Source: an uncultured Caryophanales bacterium (lineage in GTDB: Bacteria; Bacillota_I; Bacilli_A; RF39; UBA660). Taken from it: a DNA stretch of 64,000 nt. Of this stretch, positions 8,005 through 16,980 are shown piece by piece. The stretch spans positions 1 through 64,000 of the forward strand of contig CANOBK010000004.1 of NCBI GenBank assembly GCA_947564265.1. The letters run 5' to 3'. Position 1 is the stretch's first letter, and each line of letters opens with the position of its first letter. The notes beneath the pieces were generated by a model, which did not search any database, was not told the origin of the DNA, and was given only the letters and a program-made list of their open reading frames with translations. The position numbers were made by a program, and so were the translations under genes.

Positions 8005-9249
8005 TTGTACATACTTGAGACGATTTATGATGATTATGATATTACGTATCAGACCAATATTAACGAAAATATAATTCCTATATTAATTCTATTAGGAATT
8101 TTATGTGCATTAATTGTCGTTTATTTTATTTCGATGATGAGAATTTATAAAAAGGCAAACCGTTCTGGAATTTCTGCGATTGTACCTATTTATAACTGTG
8201 CGGTACTAATGGAAATTATTAATGAATCTAAGTGGAAATTTTTGTTGTTGCTTATTCCAGGAGTCAATATTGTATTTTTCTGTATTTTTATGTATCGACT
8301 TGCCAAATATTTTAGAAAAAATCAATTTTTTTGCATTATGTCGGCGATTTTTCCGCTCATCATGATTCCAATTTTAGCATTTAGTAGTAGTGAGTATATT
8401 GGAATTAATGAAGAAGCGATGAAGGGTGTTTCTGTTGCGAAAGATATCCCAGTGGAGACAAGTAAAAAGCCAACTCTTTCTAATCCAGATCAGCCACTTA
8501 AGGAAAGAACCAAGGTAAATATGTCGATTGGTGGAGGGGTTTATCAGAAGGAGTATCGAGATTCTCTATTAGAAGCCAAAACGATAAAAGAAACAAAAAA
8601 ACCAGATGTTGCAGGATTCCGGGTAGATCCTAATGAATTTACGGGAGCACCAGAGGCTCAAGAACCTCCAAAATCACAGGGGGGAATCGATTTATTTCAA
8701 AATGTTTCTTTTGTAGAGACAAATGGAACACAACCAGAAATGAATTCTCCTGTAACTGAATCTACTATTTCTCAAACAGAACCTGCAAATTTATTAATCA
8801 GTCCATTAGCACCAGTATCAGAAGTTCCACAAGTAGAATCGAACAACTTATTAAGTGTTCCGTTAATTCCAACACCAGATTCAATGCCACAAGCATCAGA
8901 GATGAATCATTCAGTCAATCCTATTCCTGGCGATAGTCAAACACAGGCATTTACAAATCCAGTAGATAATTTACTATTAACTCCAAGTTTACAACCAGAA
9001 CAATCCTCTTCTGAAACAGTGAATTTGTTAGGACAAAATAATAATTCAGTGATTCCACCAATTACGGTCGAAAGCACTAATAGTTCTGGATCTACTCAAC
9101 CAAATTTATTGGACCAAAATGATTCTGTTCAGCAAGAAGTATCATCAACTTCTTCTCAATCCAACGAGGAATTTGTAAATTGTCCACACTGTGGAGCAAA
9201 AGTTAGAAATGGTTCTACAAAATGCTTTATGTGTGGAAAAGAATTGTAG
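8005..9249 (+). CDS. Membrane protein with DUF5684-like N-terminus and C-terminal zinc ribbon
   Basis: The 414-residue protein starts at TTG 8005, 5-6 nt after TAGGAGGGAT. It has about three to four membrane segments in residues 24-135, with a short loop KANRSGISAIVPIYNCAVL resembling the DUF5684 pattern of small membrane proteins. A long Pro/Ser/Gln-rich disordered region (about 150-390) follows, carrying recurring N-L-L clusters (NLLISPL, NNLLSVPL, DNLLLTP, VNLLGQN, PNLLDQN). It ends in a CPHCGAKVRNGSTKCFMCGKEL zinc ribbon. The recurring NLL motifs look like repeated docking sites. Function is unknown; a signalling or assembly scaffold is a guess. The five-ribbon protein at 23.1 kb shares the zinc-ribbon theme. 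Confidence 0.65.
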   Translation: MYILETIYDDYDITYQTNINENIIPILILLGILCALIVVYFISMMRIYKKANRSGISAIVPIYNCAVLMEIINESKWKFLLLLIPGVNIVFFCIFMYRLAKYFRKNQFFCIMSAIFPLIMIPILAFSSSEYIGINEEAMKGVSVAKDIPVETSKKPTLSNPDQPLKERTKVNMSIGGGVYQKEYRDSLLEAKTIKETKKPDVAGFRVDPNEFTGAPEAQEPPKSQGGIDLFQNVSFVETNGTQPEMNSPVTESTISQTEPANLLISPLAPVSEVPQVESNNLLSVPLIPTPDSMPQASEMNHSVNPIPGDSQTQAFTNPVDNLLLTPSLQPEQSSSETVNLLGQNNNSVIPPITVESTNSSGSTQPNLLDQNDSVQQEVSSTSSQSNEEFVNCPHCGAKVRNGSTKCFMCGKEL

Positions 9250-9266
9250 AAAACCGAATGAATTAG

Positions 9267-9295
9267 TTGACAATAAAAAAAGAATGCGGTATTAT
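9267..9295 (+). promoter_or_regulatory. Promoter of tRNA-Ser
   Basis: TTGACA at 9267-9272, a 17-bp spacer and TATTAT at 9290-9295, 37 nt before the tRNA. Confidence 0.8.
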
Positions 9296-9332
9296 TGTAA
9301 CTACGGATGCAAAAAGTACTGTATTCCATTTT

Positions 9333-9423
9333 GGAGACATACTCAAGAGGCTGAAGAGGCGCCCCTGCTAAGGGTGTAGAGTGGGTAACTGCTGCGAGGG
9401 TTCAAATCCCTCTGTCTCCGCCA
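9333..9423 (+). tRNA. tRNA-Ser (anticodon GCT)
   Basis: A class II tRNA with a long variable arm. Acceptor GGAGACA pairs with TGTCTCC, the anticodon loop CTGCTAA gives GCT (Ser, AGC/AGU), the discriminator is G and CCA is encoded. Confidence 0.94.
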
Positions 9424-9433
9424 TATAGTAATT

Positions 9434-9458
9434 AACCTTGAATTTTCAAGGTTTTTTT
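9434..9458 (+). terminator. Terminator after tRNA-Ser
   Basis: AACCTTGA pairs with TCAAGGTT across AATTTT-type loop bases, followed by a run of seven T. Confidence 0.85.
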
Positions 9459-9586
9459 CATTTTGAATATTTTGTGATATTCGACAAAAATCTTTGAATT
9501 TTTCTAAAATTTCTGTTTTTTGGTTTGAAACTCTTGTCTTTTTCCAATAATAATTATATACTAATAGTAATAATAGGAGGCTTTAT

Positions 9587-10234
9587 ATGGGTAGGAAAAG
9601 ACAAATGATTATATCAATTTTAGCGTTGTTATCTTTAACTTTAGTCACAACAGGTGTTAGTTATTCCTTATTAGACTATGATGAAAATGATGGTTTTGGT
9701 ACATCACAACTTACTTATAACTATTCAAATATTGAAGAGACAACTGAACTTTCTATCAAAAATACAACCCCAGTAATAGATGAAGTAGGAAAAAAATTAT
9801 CATCTGATGATAGCCTTTTTCGGTTTTCGGTTGATGGTACAATTGAAAAAGGAAAAGAAGTTCCTTATGAAATTACAGTTGCGAAAGAACCTAGTTCTAC
9901 TTTATCAGGGGATCTTGTAAAAATCTATTTAACTGAAGTGGCAAATGGAAAAGAGTATCCAATTGATACAACTGTAAGTCAAGATGGTGTCGTAAAGAAG
10001 TATTCAGAACTAGCAACAAGTTCCTTGTTAGATACATGGGAAAATAAAATTTTATATCAGGGAACAGCAGATTATGGAAATGATGGTAATTTCCATCGCG
10101 ATTATCAGCTGAGAATTTGGGTTGATGGAACTACTAACATTCAACCTACTGTTTTAGAAGATGGAACGATGGTTTATCCATATCAAGGGAAAACCTTTGT
10201 TTTAAAAGTAAATGTTAGCCAAAAAGAAAGTTAA
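9587..10234 (+). CDS. Exported protein, possibly a TasA/pilin-like matrix subunit
   Basis: The 215-residue protein has a signal peptide (residues 1-28: KRQ core, then IISILALLSLTLVTTGVSYS) and a beta-rich mature part. The signal ends in TGVSYSLLDYDENDGF, which recalls the T-G-x-x-x-A-x-F pattern of SipW-processed TasA-type proteins. The end (DYQLRIWVDGT... then GKTFVLKVNV) is a strand-rich module I have seen in exported proteins of related uncultivated lineages. I infer a surface or fibre subunit, with low certainty. ATG 9587 follows ATAGGAGG. A terminator comes directly after, so it is a single-gene unit. Confidence 0.55.
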   Translation: MGRKRQMIISILALLSLTLVTTGVSYSLLDYDENDGFGTSQLTYNYSNIEETTELSIKNTTPVIDEVGKKLSSDDSLFRFSVDGTIEKGKEVPYEITVAKEPSSTLSGDLVKIYLTEVANGKEYPIDTTVSQDGVVKKYSELATSSLLDTWENKILYQGTADYGNDGNFHRDYQLRIWVDGTTNIQPTVLEDGTMVYPYQGKTFVLKVNVSQKES

Positions 10235-10239
10235 AATTT

Positions 10240-10269
10240 AAGACCAAGAAAAATGGTCTTTTTTTTTGT
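10240..10269 (+). terminator. Terminator after the exported 215-residue protein
   Basis: AAGACCA (10240-10246) pairs with TGGTCTT (10254-10260), followed by nine T. Confidence 0.88.
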
Positions 10270-10353
10270 ATATTTTTGTACAAACGATTGACAAAAATAA
10301 ATAAACTTTGAAACAATTAAATTGTCGAAAATTACGCGGATAGGGGGGATAAA

Positions 10354-11673
10354 ATGAACGCGGACGACAAGAAAAGTTTATGGATACTAGCTTTTCTTCT
10401 AATACTTTTGGTTGGATTTTTAATTGCCATTCGGGGATGTAATAAAAAAGAACAAAATGATGATTTAAAAGATCCACAAACGATTGAGACAACGCCAAGT
10501 CCAACACCAAAGACCAATCAACCATCCGAAGAGGAAAACATTTCGACAAATGTAACTCCAATTCATAATGTGGTTGATCAAGAAAAAGTTGAGGAAGTGA
10601 AAGCAGAATCAACCTTAGATTTGGCTCAATACTTTTCAGAAGTATCTTCTAGTTATCAAGTAGAATTAGGAGATGATTCCTTCTTACTTCCACAAATTGA
10701 AGTAGGAAATGGAATGTTATTAAAGGTAGAATACTATCTAAAAGGTTTGTATGAGGATCATTATTACAAAGTATCTGATTTTGATATAGGGAAGTTAGGA
10801 ACTTATAAAATTGTTTATACACTTTCCTATAAAGGACAATCCTATACACAAGAGGCTATCATTGATATCTTAGATACAGAAGCTCCAATTGTGGAAGGAA
10901 TGATTGAAAATTACGATCCATCGACAGGAATTACAAGTTATGAACCTGTAAGATCAGGAAGTAAAATTAATCGGAATATTCAAATCTCATTTAGAGATAA
11001 TCATGAAGTCTCTTATGCTGAATACTATAAGGCAAAATATGAGAAAATTGATGATGTAGAAACCATAGAACAAGAGGGTATGCAAGAAATCATTGAAATT
11101 GATTTAGAACAACAACTCATATTATATGAGGATGGGGAATACCATATTAGAGTCTATGACTTCTCATCCAATGTTACGGAATATATTGTAACGATTGATC
11201 GTACAAATCCGATTGTTCAAATTCAATATTTTAGAATTGATAAGGACCATACTTCTGTTACGATTGAGTCACAGGAAGAACTACAAGCAATCAGTGGTTG
11301 GAGTCTCTCAGAGAACCATCGCAGTATCAACAGAATTTATGCAAACAATCAACATGAGGAGGTAACTGTTTATGATTTAGCAGGAAATCCTTCCGTTGTT
11401 ACGGTTGAAACCACAAACGTTTCAATCAAAGTCCATCAAGGTGGAGTCGAAACATCTAGTATTAACCTAAATACCAATGAGGGAGAGATTAAAGTAGTAT
11501 TCCAAATTAGTCCAAATATGGAATTAAGATATTCAGTTGAACAAAGTCAATTTGTATCTTATCAAAATGAAGCATTAACAACGCCAGGACACTATACGTT
11601 CCAGGTAATCCTTGACGGGCGAATCATGGACAGTTTAGAATTCGACATTTCCAACGTGCCGGTTGGAGACTAA
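10354..11673 (+). CDS. Membrane-anchored surface protein with Ig-like/DUF5011-type domains
   Basis: The 439-residue protein has an N-terminal membrane anchor (about residues 8-28), a Thr/Pro-rich stalk (TTPSPTPKTNQPSEEEN) and beta-sandwich repeats. One repeat matches the DUF5011/Ig-like pattern (DFDIGKLGTYKIVYTLSYKG then DTEAPIV). A second, irregular one follows with NHEVSYAEYY and a VYDFSSNVTEYIVTIDRTNP ending. It likely binds carbohydrate or spaces a ligand at the cell surface. ATG 10354 is preceded by GGGGGG. A good -35 (TTGACA at 10288) lies upstream, but I see no convincing -10. A hairpin terminator ends the unit before the HerA gene. Confidence 0.6.
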   Translation: MNADDKKSLWILAFLLILLVGFLIAIRGCNKKEQNDDLKDPQTIETTPSPTPKTNQPSEEENISTNVTPIHNVVDQEKVEEVKAESTLDLAQYFSEVSSSYQVELGDDSFLLPQIEVGNGMLLKVEYYLKGLYEDHYYKVSDFDIGKLGTYKIVYTLSYKGQSYTQEAIIDILDTEAPIVEGMIENYDPSTGITSYEPVRSGSKINRNIQISFRDNHEVSYAEYYKAKYEKIDDVETIEQEGMQEIIEIDLEQQLILYEDGEYHIRVYDFSSNVTEYIVTIDRTNPIVQIQYFRIDKDHTSVTIESQEELQAISGWSLSENHRSINRIYANNQHEEVTVYDLAGNPSVVTVETTNVSIKVHQGGVETSSINLNTNEGEIKVVFQISPNMELRYSVEQSQFVSYQNEALTTPGHYTFQVILDGRIMDSLEFDISNVPVGD

Positions 11674-11750
11674 TAAAATAAGAAAATCAAAAACGAGCAG
11701 TCAAAGTGCTTGGAAAACAATTGTCAAAGAATTGCTTTCTTTTTTCTTAC

Positions 11751-11780
11751 AAAGATGGTTTTACAAAAATCATCTTTTTC
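11751..11780 (+). terminator. Terminator before the HerA-like gene
   Basis: AAAGATGGTTTT (11751-11762) pairs with AAAATCATCTTT (11766-11777, one G-U pair) around a 3-nt loop, followed by TT. It ends transcription of the 10354 gene. Confidence 0.75.
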
Positions 11781-11797
11781 TTTTTTCTACAGTATGG

Positions 11798-11803
11798 TAT
11801 AAT
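11798..11803 (+). promoter_or_regulatory. -10 element of the HerA-like gene
   Basis: GGTATAATTC with TATAAT at 11798-11803, 25 nt before ATG 11828. The -35 is weak and overlaps the preceding terminator tail. Confidence 0.5.
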
Positions 11804-11827
11804 TCAACTAAGATAGAGGGTGTTCAA

Positions 11828-13591
11828 ATGTTAGGTAAAATCATATCAATTGAAGGAAGTTATGTTCAAGTAGCCTTAGAAATTGATATTTCTTCTCAGG
11901 CAAGTTTATCCAATATTCATGTAGTGTTTGAAGATGATAAAAGTAAAATTGTCGGTGAAATCCAAGATGTCAATCAAAAAGAAATGAAAGTGGCAATTGT
12001 GGGAGAGCTGCTTGGTAACTTATTTCAGTCTGGATGTTCTAAGAAACCATCCTTCAAGTCAACAGTTAGAATTATTCGAATGGATGAGTTGTCACTTATT
12101 TTTGGAGATCAACAAATCAAAGATAATAGTCAAATCTATTTTGGTCTTTCTACCATTTATCCAAATTACCGGGTGAATGTGGATGTTAATAAATTTTTCA
12201 ATCATCACTTTGCTGTTTTAGGGAATACAGGTAGTGGAAAAAGTTTTACTTTTTCTAGACTCATTCAAAATCTTTTCGCAGGAAGTAGTTATGTACCAAT
12301 TAACTCTAATATTTTTATCTTTGATGCTTATGGTGAATATACCAGTGCTTTTTCTGATTTAGAAAAGAAAAATCCCATGATTCGTTATAAGGTCATTACG
12401 ACTGATGTAGAAGATGGTGGTGGGGATTTATTAAAAATTCCTTTATGGTTATTAGATACGGATGATTTTGCACAATTATTAAAAGTAGATAATCCTAATC
12501 AATTACCGATTATCGAGAAAGCTTTAACTTTAGTAAAAGTGTTAAATAGTAATAATCCAGATATTCATAAGCATAAAAATGATATTCTAGCAAGAGCTAT
12601 TTTAGATATTTTATTAAGTGGGAATGAGTCTGGAAAAGTAAGAGATCAGATTACTGCGATTCTGACTAATTTTCATACCGAGGAATTAAATCTAGAAACA
12701 AAAATTGCACAACCTGGGTATGTTCGAACATTGAAACAATGTTTATTTACAGATCAAACTGGAAAAATGCAGGAAATGGAAGCTGTGGTTGATTTAGTTA
12801 GTAAATTTGTAGTAGATGGACTTGATTTATCGCAATATAAAAATCAAAATACAGTTTTTTCACTGCAAGATTTAGAAAATGCGATGGATTTTGCTTTAAT
12901 TAGTGAAGGAATTTTAAAGAGTAATCATATCTTTGATTATGCGAATATCTTGGGGGTTCGTCTTCATAGTTTGGCAAATAGTGATGCTGCTAAATTCTTT
13001 GAATGCAGTGAAATGATATCTAAAGAAATGTATATTCGAAAACTAATTACAGCCATGGATGGACATAAAGCACAAATTATTAACTTTAATATTAGTCATA
13101 TAGATGACCGATTAGCGAAAGCAATTACTAAGATTATTTCTAGAATTCTATTTACTTTTTCTCTAGAGTTAAAAGAACGTGCAAAAATACCATTTCATAT
13201 TATCATAGAAGAAGCACATCGTTACGTACAAAATGATAAAGATACTGAGATTCTTGGATATAATATTTTTGATCGAATCACCAAAGAAGGAAGAAAGTAT
13301 GGAGTAATTTTAGGTTTAATTACGCAAAGACCTTCCGAATTATCGGAAACATCGATTTCACAGTGTAGTAACTTCTTAATTTTAAGAACACTGCATCCAA
13401 AAGATTTAGAATTTATTAAAAATATGGTACCTAGTGTAAGTAGTTCGATTGTTGAACAGTTAAAGCTATTACAGTCTGGAAATTGTATTGCGTTTGGTAC
13501 TGCTTTTAAAGTACCTATTTCAATGAGGTTTGATAAGCCTGATCCAGAACCACTTAGCAATAATGCTGATATTCGGTCAGCGTGGTATTAA
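11828..13591 (+). CDS. HerA-like hexameric DNA translocase/helicase ATPase
   Basis: The 587-residue protein belongs to the HerA/FtsK superfamily. A small N-terminal beta-barrel (residues 1-110, the HAS-barrel position) leads into Walker A GNTGSGKS (about 134-141), and Walker B is IIIEEAHRY. A C-terminal segment contains LGLITQRPSELSETSISQCSN and an arginine-bearing helix typical of HerA-C. In archaea HerA works with the NurA nuclease in end resection; bacterial relatives act in DNA repair or in defence pairs. No NurA, Sir2 or other partner lies beside it. I chose ATG 11828: the longer frame would run through the upstream terminator and promoter, and GAGGGTG lies just before this ATG. Confidence 0.82.
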   Translation: MLGKIISIEGSYVQVALEIDISSQASLSNIHVVFEDDKSKIVGEIQDVNQKEMKVAIVGELLGNLFQSGCSKKPSFKSTVRIIRMDELSLIFGDQQIKDNSQIYFGLSTIYPNYRVNVDVNKFFNHHFAVLGNTGSGKSFTFSRLIQNLFAGSSYVPINSNIFIFDAYGEYTSAFSDLEKKNPMIRYKVITTDVEDGGGDLLKIPLWLLDTDDFAQLLKVDNPNQLPIIEKALTLVKVLNSNNPDIHKHKNDILARAILDILLSGNESGKVRDQITAILTNFHTEELNLETKIAQPGYVRTLKQCLFTDQTGKMQEMEAVVDLVSKFVVDGLDLSQYKNQNTVFSLQDLENAMDFALISEGILKSNHIFDYANILGVRLHSLANSDAAKFFECSEMISKEMYIRKLITAMDGHKAQIINFNISHIDDRLAKAITKIISRILFTFSLELKERAKIPFHIIIEEAHRYVQNDKDTEILGYNIFDRITKEGRKYGVILGLITQRPSELSETSISQCSNFLILRTLHPKDLEFIKNMVPSVSSSIVEQLKLLQSGNCIAFGTAFKVPISMRFDKPDPEPLSNNADIRSAWY

Positions 13592-13645
13592 TTCACAAAA
13601 TAATAAAGAAATTGTGGTTAATATCTTTTTCTTTAAAGCGTTTTA

Positions 13646-13654
13646 TGATACAAT
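13646..13654 (+). promoter_or_regulatory. Extended -10 promoter of sepF-divIVA
   Basis: TGATACAAT with TACAAT at 13649-13654, 31 nt before the sepF ATG. It is the same element seen upstream of the 4344 gene. Confidence 0.5.
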
Positions 13655-13684
13655 ACACATATAAGATAAAATGGAGGAGAAAAT

Positions 13685-14125
13685 ATGGCACTTGATAAAA
13701 TTAAAAACTTTTTTGGGGTAACAGAAACGGAGGAGGCAGTAATAGAAGAAACTGGAGCAGAAGATGTATATTACAAAGTATCAAAAGCAGAAGTACAAGA
13801 AGCAACTCCGAGTTCAAATAAAATGATTTTGTTTGAACCAAGAGCCTATTCAGAAAGCTCCCAGATTGTCGATTATCTGAAAGCAAGGAATACAGTAGTT
13901 GTAAACTTAAAAAGAGTAACACCAGATCAGGCAAAAAGAATTATTGATTTTCTAACAGGAAGTTTATACGCTATGAATGGTAACTTACAAAAACTGGGCG
14001 GAGGAATCTTCTTATGTGCTCCAAACAATGTAAACATTGAGGGAAAAATTTCAGAAGAGGGAAAAGCTCCTGCGGCAGGTAAAGGAAAAACCAAGGAAGC
14101 AAAAGAAGACGAATTCAACTGGTAG
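13685..14125 (+). CDS. sepF: Cell division protein SepF
   Basis: The 146-residue protein helps anchor FtsZ to the membrane and align the septum. It has an N-terminal amphipathic start (MALDKIKNFFG), an acidic linker, and the SepF core (about residues 44-130) with KMILFEPRAYSESSQIVDYLKARNTVVVNLKRV, RIIDFLTGSLYAM and GGGIFLCAPNNV. Length is normal. GGAGG lies 7 nt before ATG 13685. It precedes divIVA, as in the sepF-ylmG-ylmH-divIVA-ileS order of other Firmicutes, but ylmG and ylmH are missing. Confidence 0.95.
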   Translation: MALDKIKNFFGVTETEEAVIEETGAEDVYYKVSKAEVQEATPSSNKMILFEPRAYSESSQIVDYLKARNTVVVNLKRVTPDQAKRIIDFLTGSLYAMNGNLQKLGGGIFLCAPNNVNIEGKISEEGKAPAAGKGKTKEAKEDEFNW

Positions 14126-14142
14126 TAGCTTGAGGTGGGGGT

Positions 14143-14577
14143 ATGGAAAAAATTCAGAAAGAGCTTTTTGGCTATAAAAGGCAGGATGTAAATCAACTAA
14201 TTCAAGAAACTGTTGAAAAAACAGAAGATTTGTTAGAAAGAATCAATGTACAAGAAGAACAAATTGAAACTTTACAGAAACAAATTATTCATTATCAAAA
14301 ATCAGAAGCAAATTTGAGGACATTTTTAGAAAACTCAGCAGGGAACCCAATAAAAATAAAAGAGGATGCTCAAATTGAAGCGAACCGAATTATACAGGAA
14401 GCAAGAGAAAATGCAGATCGAATAATTAAAGATGCGATGGAACGTTCAGAAGAGTTAGAAACGAAAATGAAAAATATCAAACAGGAGTTACGAAGATTTA
14501 AATATCAATTAAGAGCGATTGCTGAACAACAAACTGATATTGTAGAGCAAATTGGGGATTTGGAAATAGAAAAATAA
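14143..14577 (+). CDS. divIVA: DivIVA-domain protein
   Basis: The 144-residue protein is mostly coiled coil. The N-terminal DivIVA pattern is present but diverged: FGYKRQDVNQLIQETVEKTEDL instead of the usual F-x-x-G-Y-x-x-x-E-V-D. It then has two coil segments with EARENADRIIKDAMERSEEL. DivIVA-type proteins bind curved membrane at poles and septa and recruit division or wall-synthesis partners. It starts 17 nt after sepF, so the two are co-transcribed. It is shorter than B. subtilis DivIVA and could instead be a GpsB-like paralogue. Confidence 0.85.
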   Translation: MEKIQKELFGYKRQDVNQLIQETVEKTEDLLERINVQEEQIETLQKQIIHYQKSEANLRTFLENSAGNPIKIKEDAQIEANRIIQEARENADRIIKDAMERSEELETKMKNIKQELRRFKYQLRAIAEQQTDIVEQIGDLEIEK

Positions 14578-14644
14578 CGTTTCTTTTTCCTTTTTTTATA
14601 GTAATATTCTTTTTCCTTTTAGTTAGGAAAAGTAGGAGGTTTAT

Positions 14645-16471
14645 ATGAGTCGTATGAAATATATAAATGATAATAAATTGGGATTTACTTTAATTGAACT
14701 ATTAGCAGCGATCGTCGTTTTGGCAATTATCTTAAGTTTAGCAATTCCAGCCTATGGAACATACGTTAGAAGTTCTAGAAGCAAGGCATATGATGTAGCC
14801 TATAATTCTTTTAAAGATTCAGCAAGTGATGCACTAACTCATTGTATGACGGCACCTCCTAATGAATTAATCACATTTTGTAATGTTCATACAGCGCCAA
14901 AAGATCAATACCATTATGATGTTATTACTGGGTCTGATTTAGTAAAATTTAATTATATTGATCCAATCGTTGATCCAGAAGATACCAGTAAAACATGTGA
15001 TATGGATCATTCCTATGTTTATATTTCAAACAAAGCAAATTCAGAGGAAGAGAATAACTATGAATTTGTTTATAAGGTTTGTTTGATTTGTGGGGATAAA
15101 AAGAGTGAAGATTGTCGTGATGATATTCTTTCTGAAATCGAAAGTGAATGGCAAACGAGTTGTGTCATTACTTATGATGAAGCTGGTACTGTTAGTTATG
15201 ATGGAAAGTGGACAGATCAAGATTTATATTTAGGACTTACTTCTACTGGAAATTATAAATATGGAATTAATGAATATCGCTATCAAATTGGAGAAGAAAA
15301 GTGGATTTCTGTAAGAGCAATTAATGATGTTGCAAATGTTCATTTGACAAGAACAGTAGGAGATAAACCGATTAATATTGAGACTTATGATGGTATGAAT
15401 CAAGTTCGGAAAACTACGTGTACAAGTAATGGAGGAACTTCCGTAAAATTAGATAAAACAGTTATCGCAGGAGTGGTGATTGATGGAAAAGAGACCGATG
15501 GAACAGCAGTTAAAAATAATGAATGGTCAAGAACTGATGTTGTCTTAACAGCGGTTGTCAATCCGAATGAATCTGCCAGTGGTTATATCTATACTTGGTA
15601 TAAAGATGGAGAAGTAATCCCAGGAGTAACAGGAAATACTTATACAGCAAAAGAATGGGGGAATTATAAGGTTGAAGTTACGAATGGAGTAGGAAAGCAA
15701 CATGTTATGTCGGAAGAATTTGTTGTAAAAATTGACAGAAAGGCACCAACTTGTGAATTAGTGGTTACTGGACAAATGGCTGGAGAATGGTACATAGGTG
15801 ATGTTACCGTTGACTTTAAAACAATGAATGATTTAGAAGAAAATGGGGTTATGGGAAGTGGTATTAAGAAGCAAGCACTAAGTCATACGATTGTTAATAC
15901 TGATGGTGCTTTAATTACAGTTACAGGAACGGTTACTGATAATGTTGGAAGACAGGGTACTTGTAGTGCTACAGTAAAAAGGGATGCTAAGACACCAAGT
16001 GCTACGCCAAAGAAACCAACTCTACCATTAGGAAATGGGTCTTATGATTTTAAAAATAACTTAAATGTTAATTTTGGACCATCTGGCGGAACGATTGTTT
16101 GTGTACCACCAACGAGTAAGGGAACAGGTACTTATACTGTTACTTGTACATTAACGTCAAATGCCAATAAGAAACAATCTACTGTTTCCTTTATGGTAAG
16201 ACATAGCTATGCTGCGACTAGAGTTAAAAAAACTTGTAGTAAGAAGGTTAATTGTCAAGATAAGGAGTATTGTACTAAAAACGAACCATGTGATCCATGG
16301 CGTTGTGATGGTTGTTCCTGGCCAGGTGGGTGCTGTATTCAATACCATAATTCTACTTGCTGTGTAGGAGAATATGTAACTCATACAGAATGTGAGACAA
16401 AGTATTATGATTGTTCTTATTATACTTGTCCAAATGGGGGAACATTAAGAGGAAGCACTTGTAATTATTAG
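14645..16471 (+). CDS. Very large type IV pseudopilin with Ig-like region and Cys-rich tail
   Basis: The 608-residue protein starts with a class III signal: charged leader ending in KLG, then FTLIELLAAIVVLAIILSLA (residues 14-33). That is the prepilin peptidase site (cut after Gly) and the pilin N-terminal helix, with Glu at +5. Ordinary pseudopilins have 110-200 residues; this one adds repeated beta-sandwich modules (about 170-520; KIDRKAPTCELVVTGQ and similar are Ig/Big-type edges). A tail of about 70 residues follows with roughly 20 cysteines (KTCSKKVNCQDKEYC, CSWPGGCCIQ and so on). I infer a surface adhesin or receptor carried on a pilin scaffold. No prepilin peptidase, PilB or PilC gene is in the window. 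ATG 14645 follows AGGAGG. Confidence 0.8.
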   Translation: MSRMKYINDNKLGFTLIELLAAIVVLAIILSLAIPAYGTYVRSSRSKAYDVAYNSFKDSASDALTHCMTAPPNELITFCNVHTAPKDQYHYDVITGSDLVKFNYIDPIVDPEDTSKTCDMDHSYVYISNKANSEEENNYEFVYKVCLICGDKKSEDCRDDILSEIESEWQTSCVITYDEAGTVSYDGKWTDQDLYLGLTSTGNYKYGINEYRYQIGEEKWISVRAINDVANVHLTRTVGDKPINIETYDGMNQVRKTTCTSNGGTSVKLDKTVIAGVVIDGKETDGTAVKNNEWSRTDVVLTAVVNPNESASGYIYTWYKDGEVIPGVTGNTYTAKEWGNYKVEVTNGVGKQHVMSEEFVVKIDRKAPTCELVVTGQMAGEWYIGDVTVDFKTMNDLEENGVMGSGIKKQALSHTIVNTDGALITVTGTVTDNVGRQGTCSATVKRDAKTPSATPKKPTLPLGNGSYDFKNNLNVNFGPSGGTIVCVPPTSKGTGTYTVTCTLTSNANKKQSTVSFMVRHSYAATRVKKTCSKKVNCQDKEYCTKNEPCDPWRCDGCSWPGGCCIQYHNSTCCVGEYVTHTECETKYYDCSYYTCPNGGTLRGSTCNY

Positions 16472-16481
16472 GAGGTTTTCC

Positions 16482-16979
16482 ATGAAGAAAAAAATAGCAA
16501 TTATCTTTTTGATTATTGGTTTCTCGTGTATTATTGGTGGGGGTCTTTATTATGTTTTGAAACCTTCAACTCCTTCTAATGAGAAACCAGAAGAAAAACC
16601 AAAAGAAGAAGTATATATGGTAGATGGGAGATATTCTTGTAAACGAGAAATGGAGTCTTTCGATGATGAATGGGACGGAGTTCCTATGAAATTTCATTTT
16701 ACAAGCTATTATGATTTCAGCTACAAAGAAGGGGAAATCCTTTATGGAAATTCAGGGGTAGAGTATCAATTCTTAGATCAAGCTTCTTTTGATTCCTTCC
16801 GATGGACTGAAAAAAATAGTAGTTCTCCACCAGATCATCAAACGGAAGATTCAGAAAAATTAACTAAAAACCTTAGTTGGTTAATGATTATTGGAAAAAA
16901 AGAACCCACGGATGGAATCGAAGAATATCTAGAGCAATTAGCGAGTGCTGGATTTCTTTGCGTAAAGTCAGGAGAATAA
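16482..16979 (+). CDS. Small membrane-anchored exported protein, family unknown
   Basis: The 165-residue protein has an N-terminal membrane segment (residues 3-26, IAIIFLIIGFSCIIGGGLYYV), a Pro/Glu/Lys linker (NEKPEEKPKEE) and an outside domain. That domain begins DGRYSCKREME and ends EQLASAGFLCVKSGE. The two Cys may form a disulfide joining the domain ends. The C-terminal pattern resembles that of the 60247 protein (ends TLTSQGYTCQK), suggesting a shared fold. It lies 10 nt after the pseudopilin, with AGGAGG before ATG 16482, so it is probably in the same operon and may act with it. No known family recognised. Confidence 0.6.
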   Translation: MKKKIAIIFLIIGFSCIIGGGLYYVLKPSTPSNEKPEEKPKEEVYMVDGRYSCKREMESFDDEWDGVPMKFHFTSYYDFSYKEGEILYGNSGVEYQFLDQASFDSFRWTEKNSSSPPDHQTEDSEKLTKNLSWLMIIGKKEPTDGIEEYLEQLASAGFLCVKSGE

Positions 16980-16980
16980 G

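Noticed and set aside
9191..9379. Plus-strand open frame overlapping the zinc-ribbon protein and tRNA-Ser
   Set aside because: It covers the tRNA promoter and the tRNA itself and overlaps a real gene in another frame.
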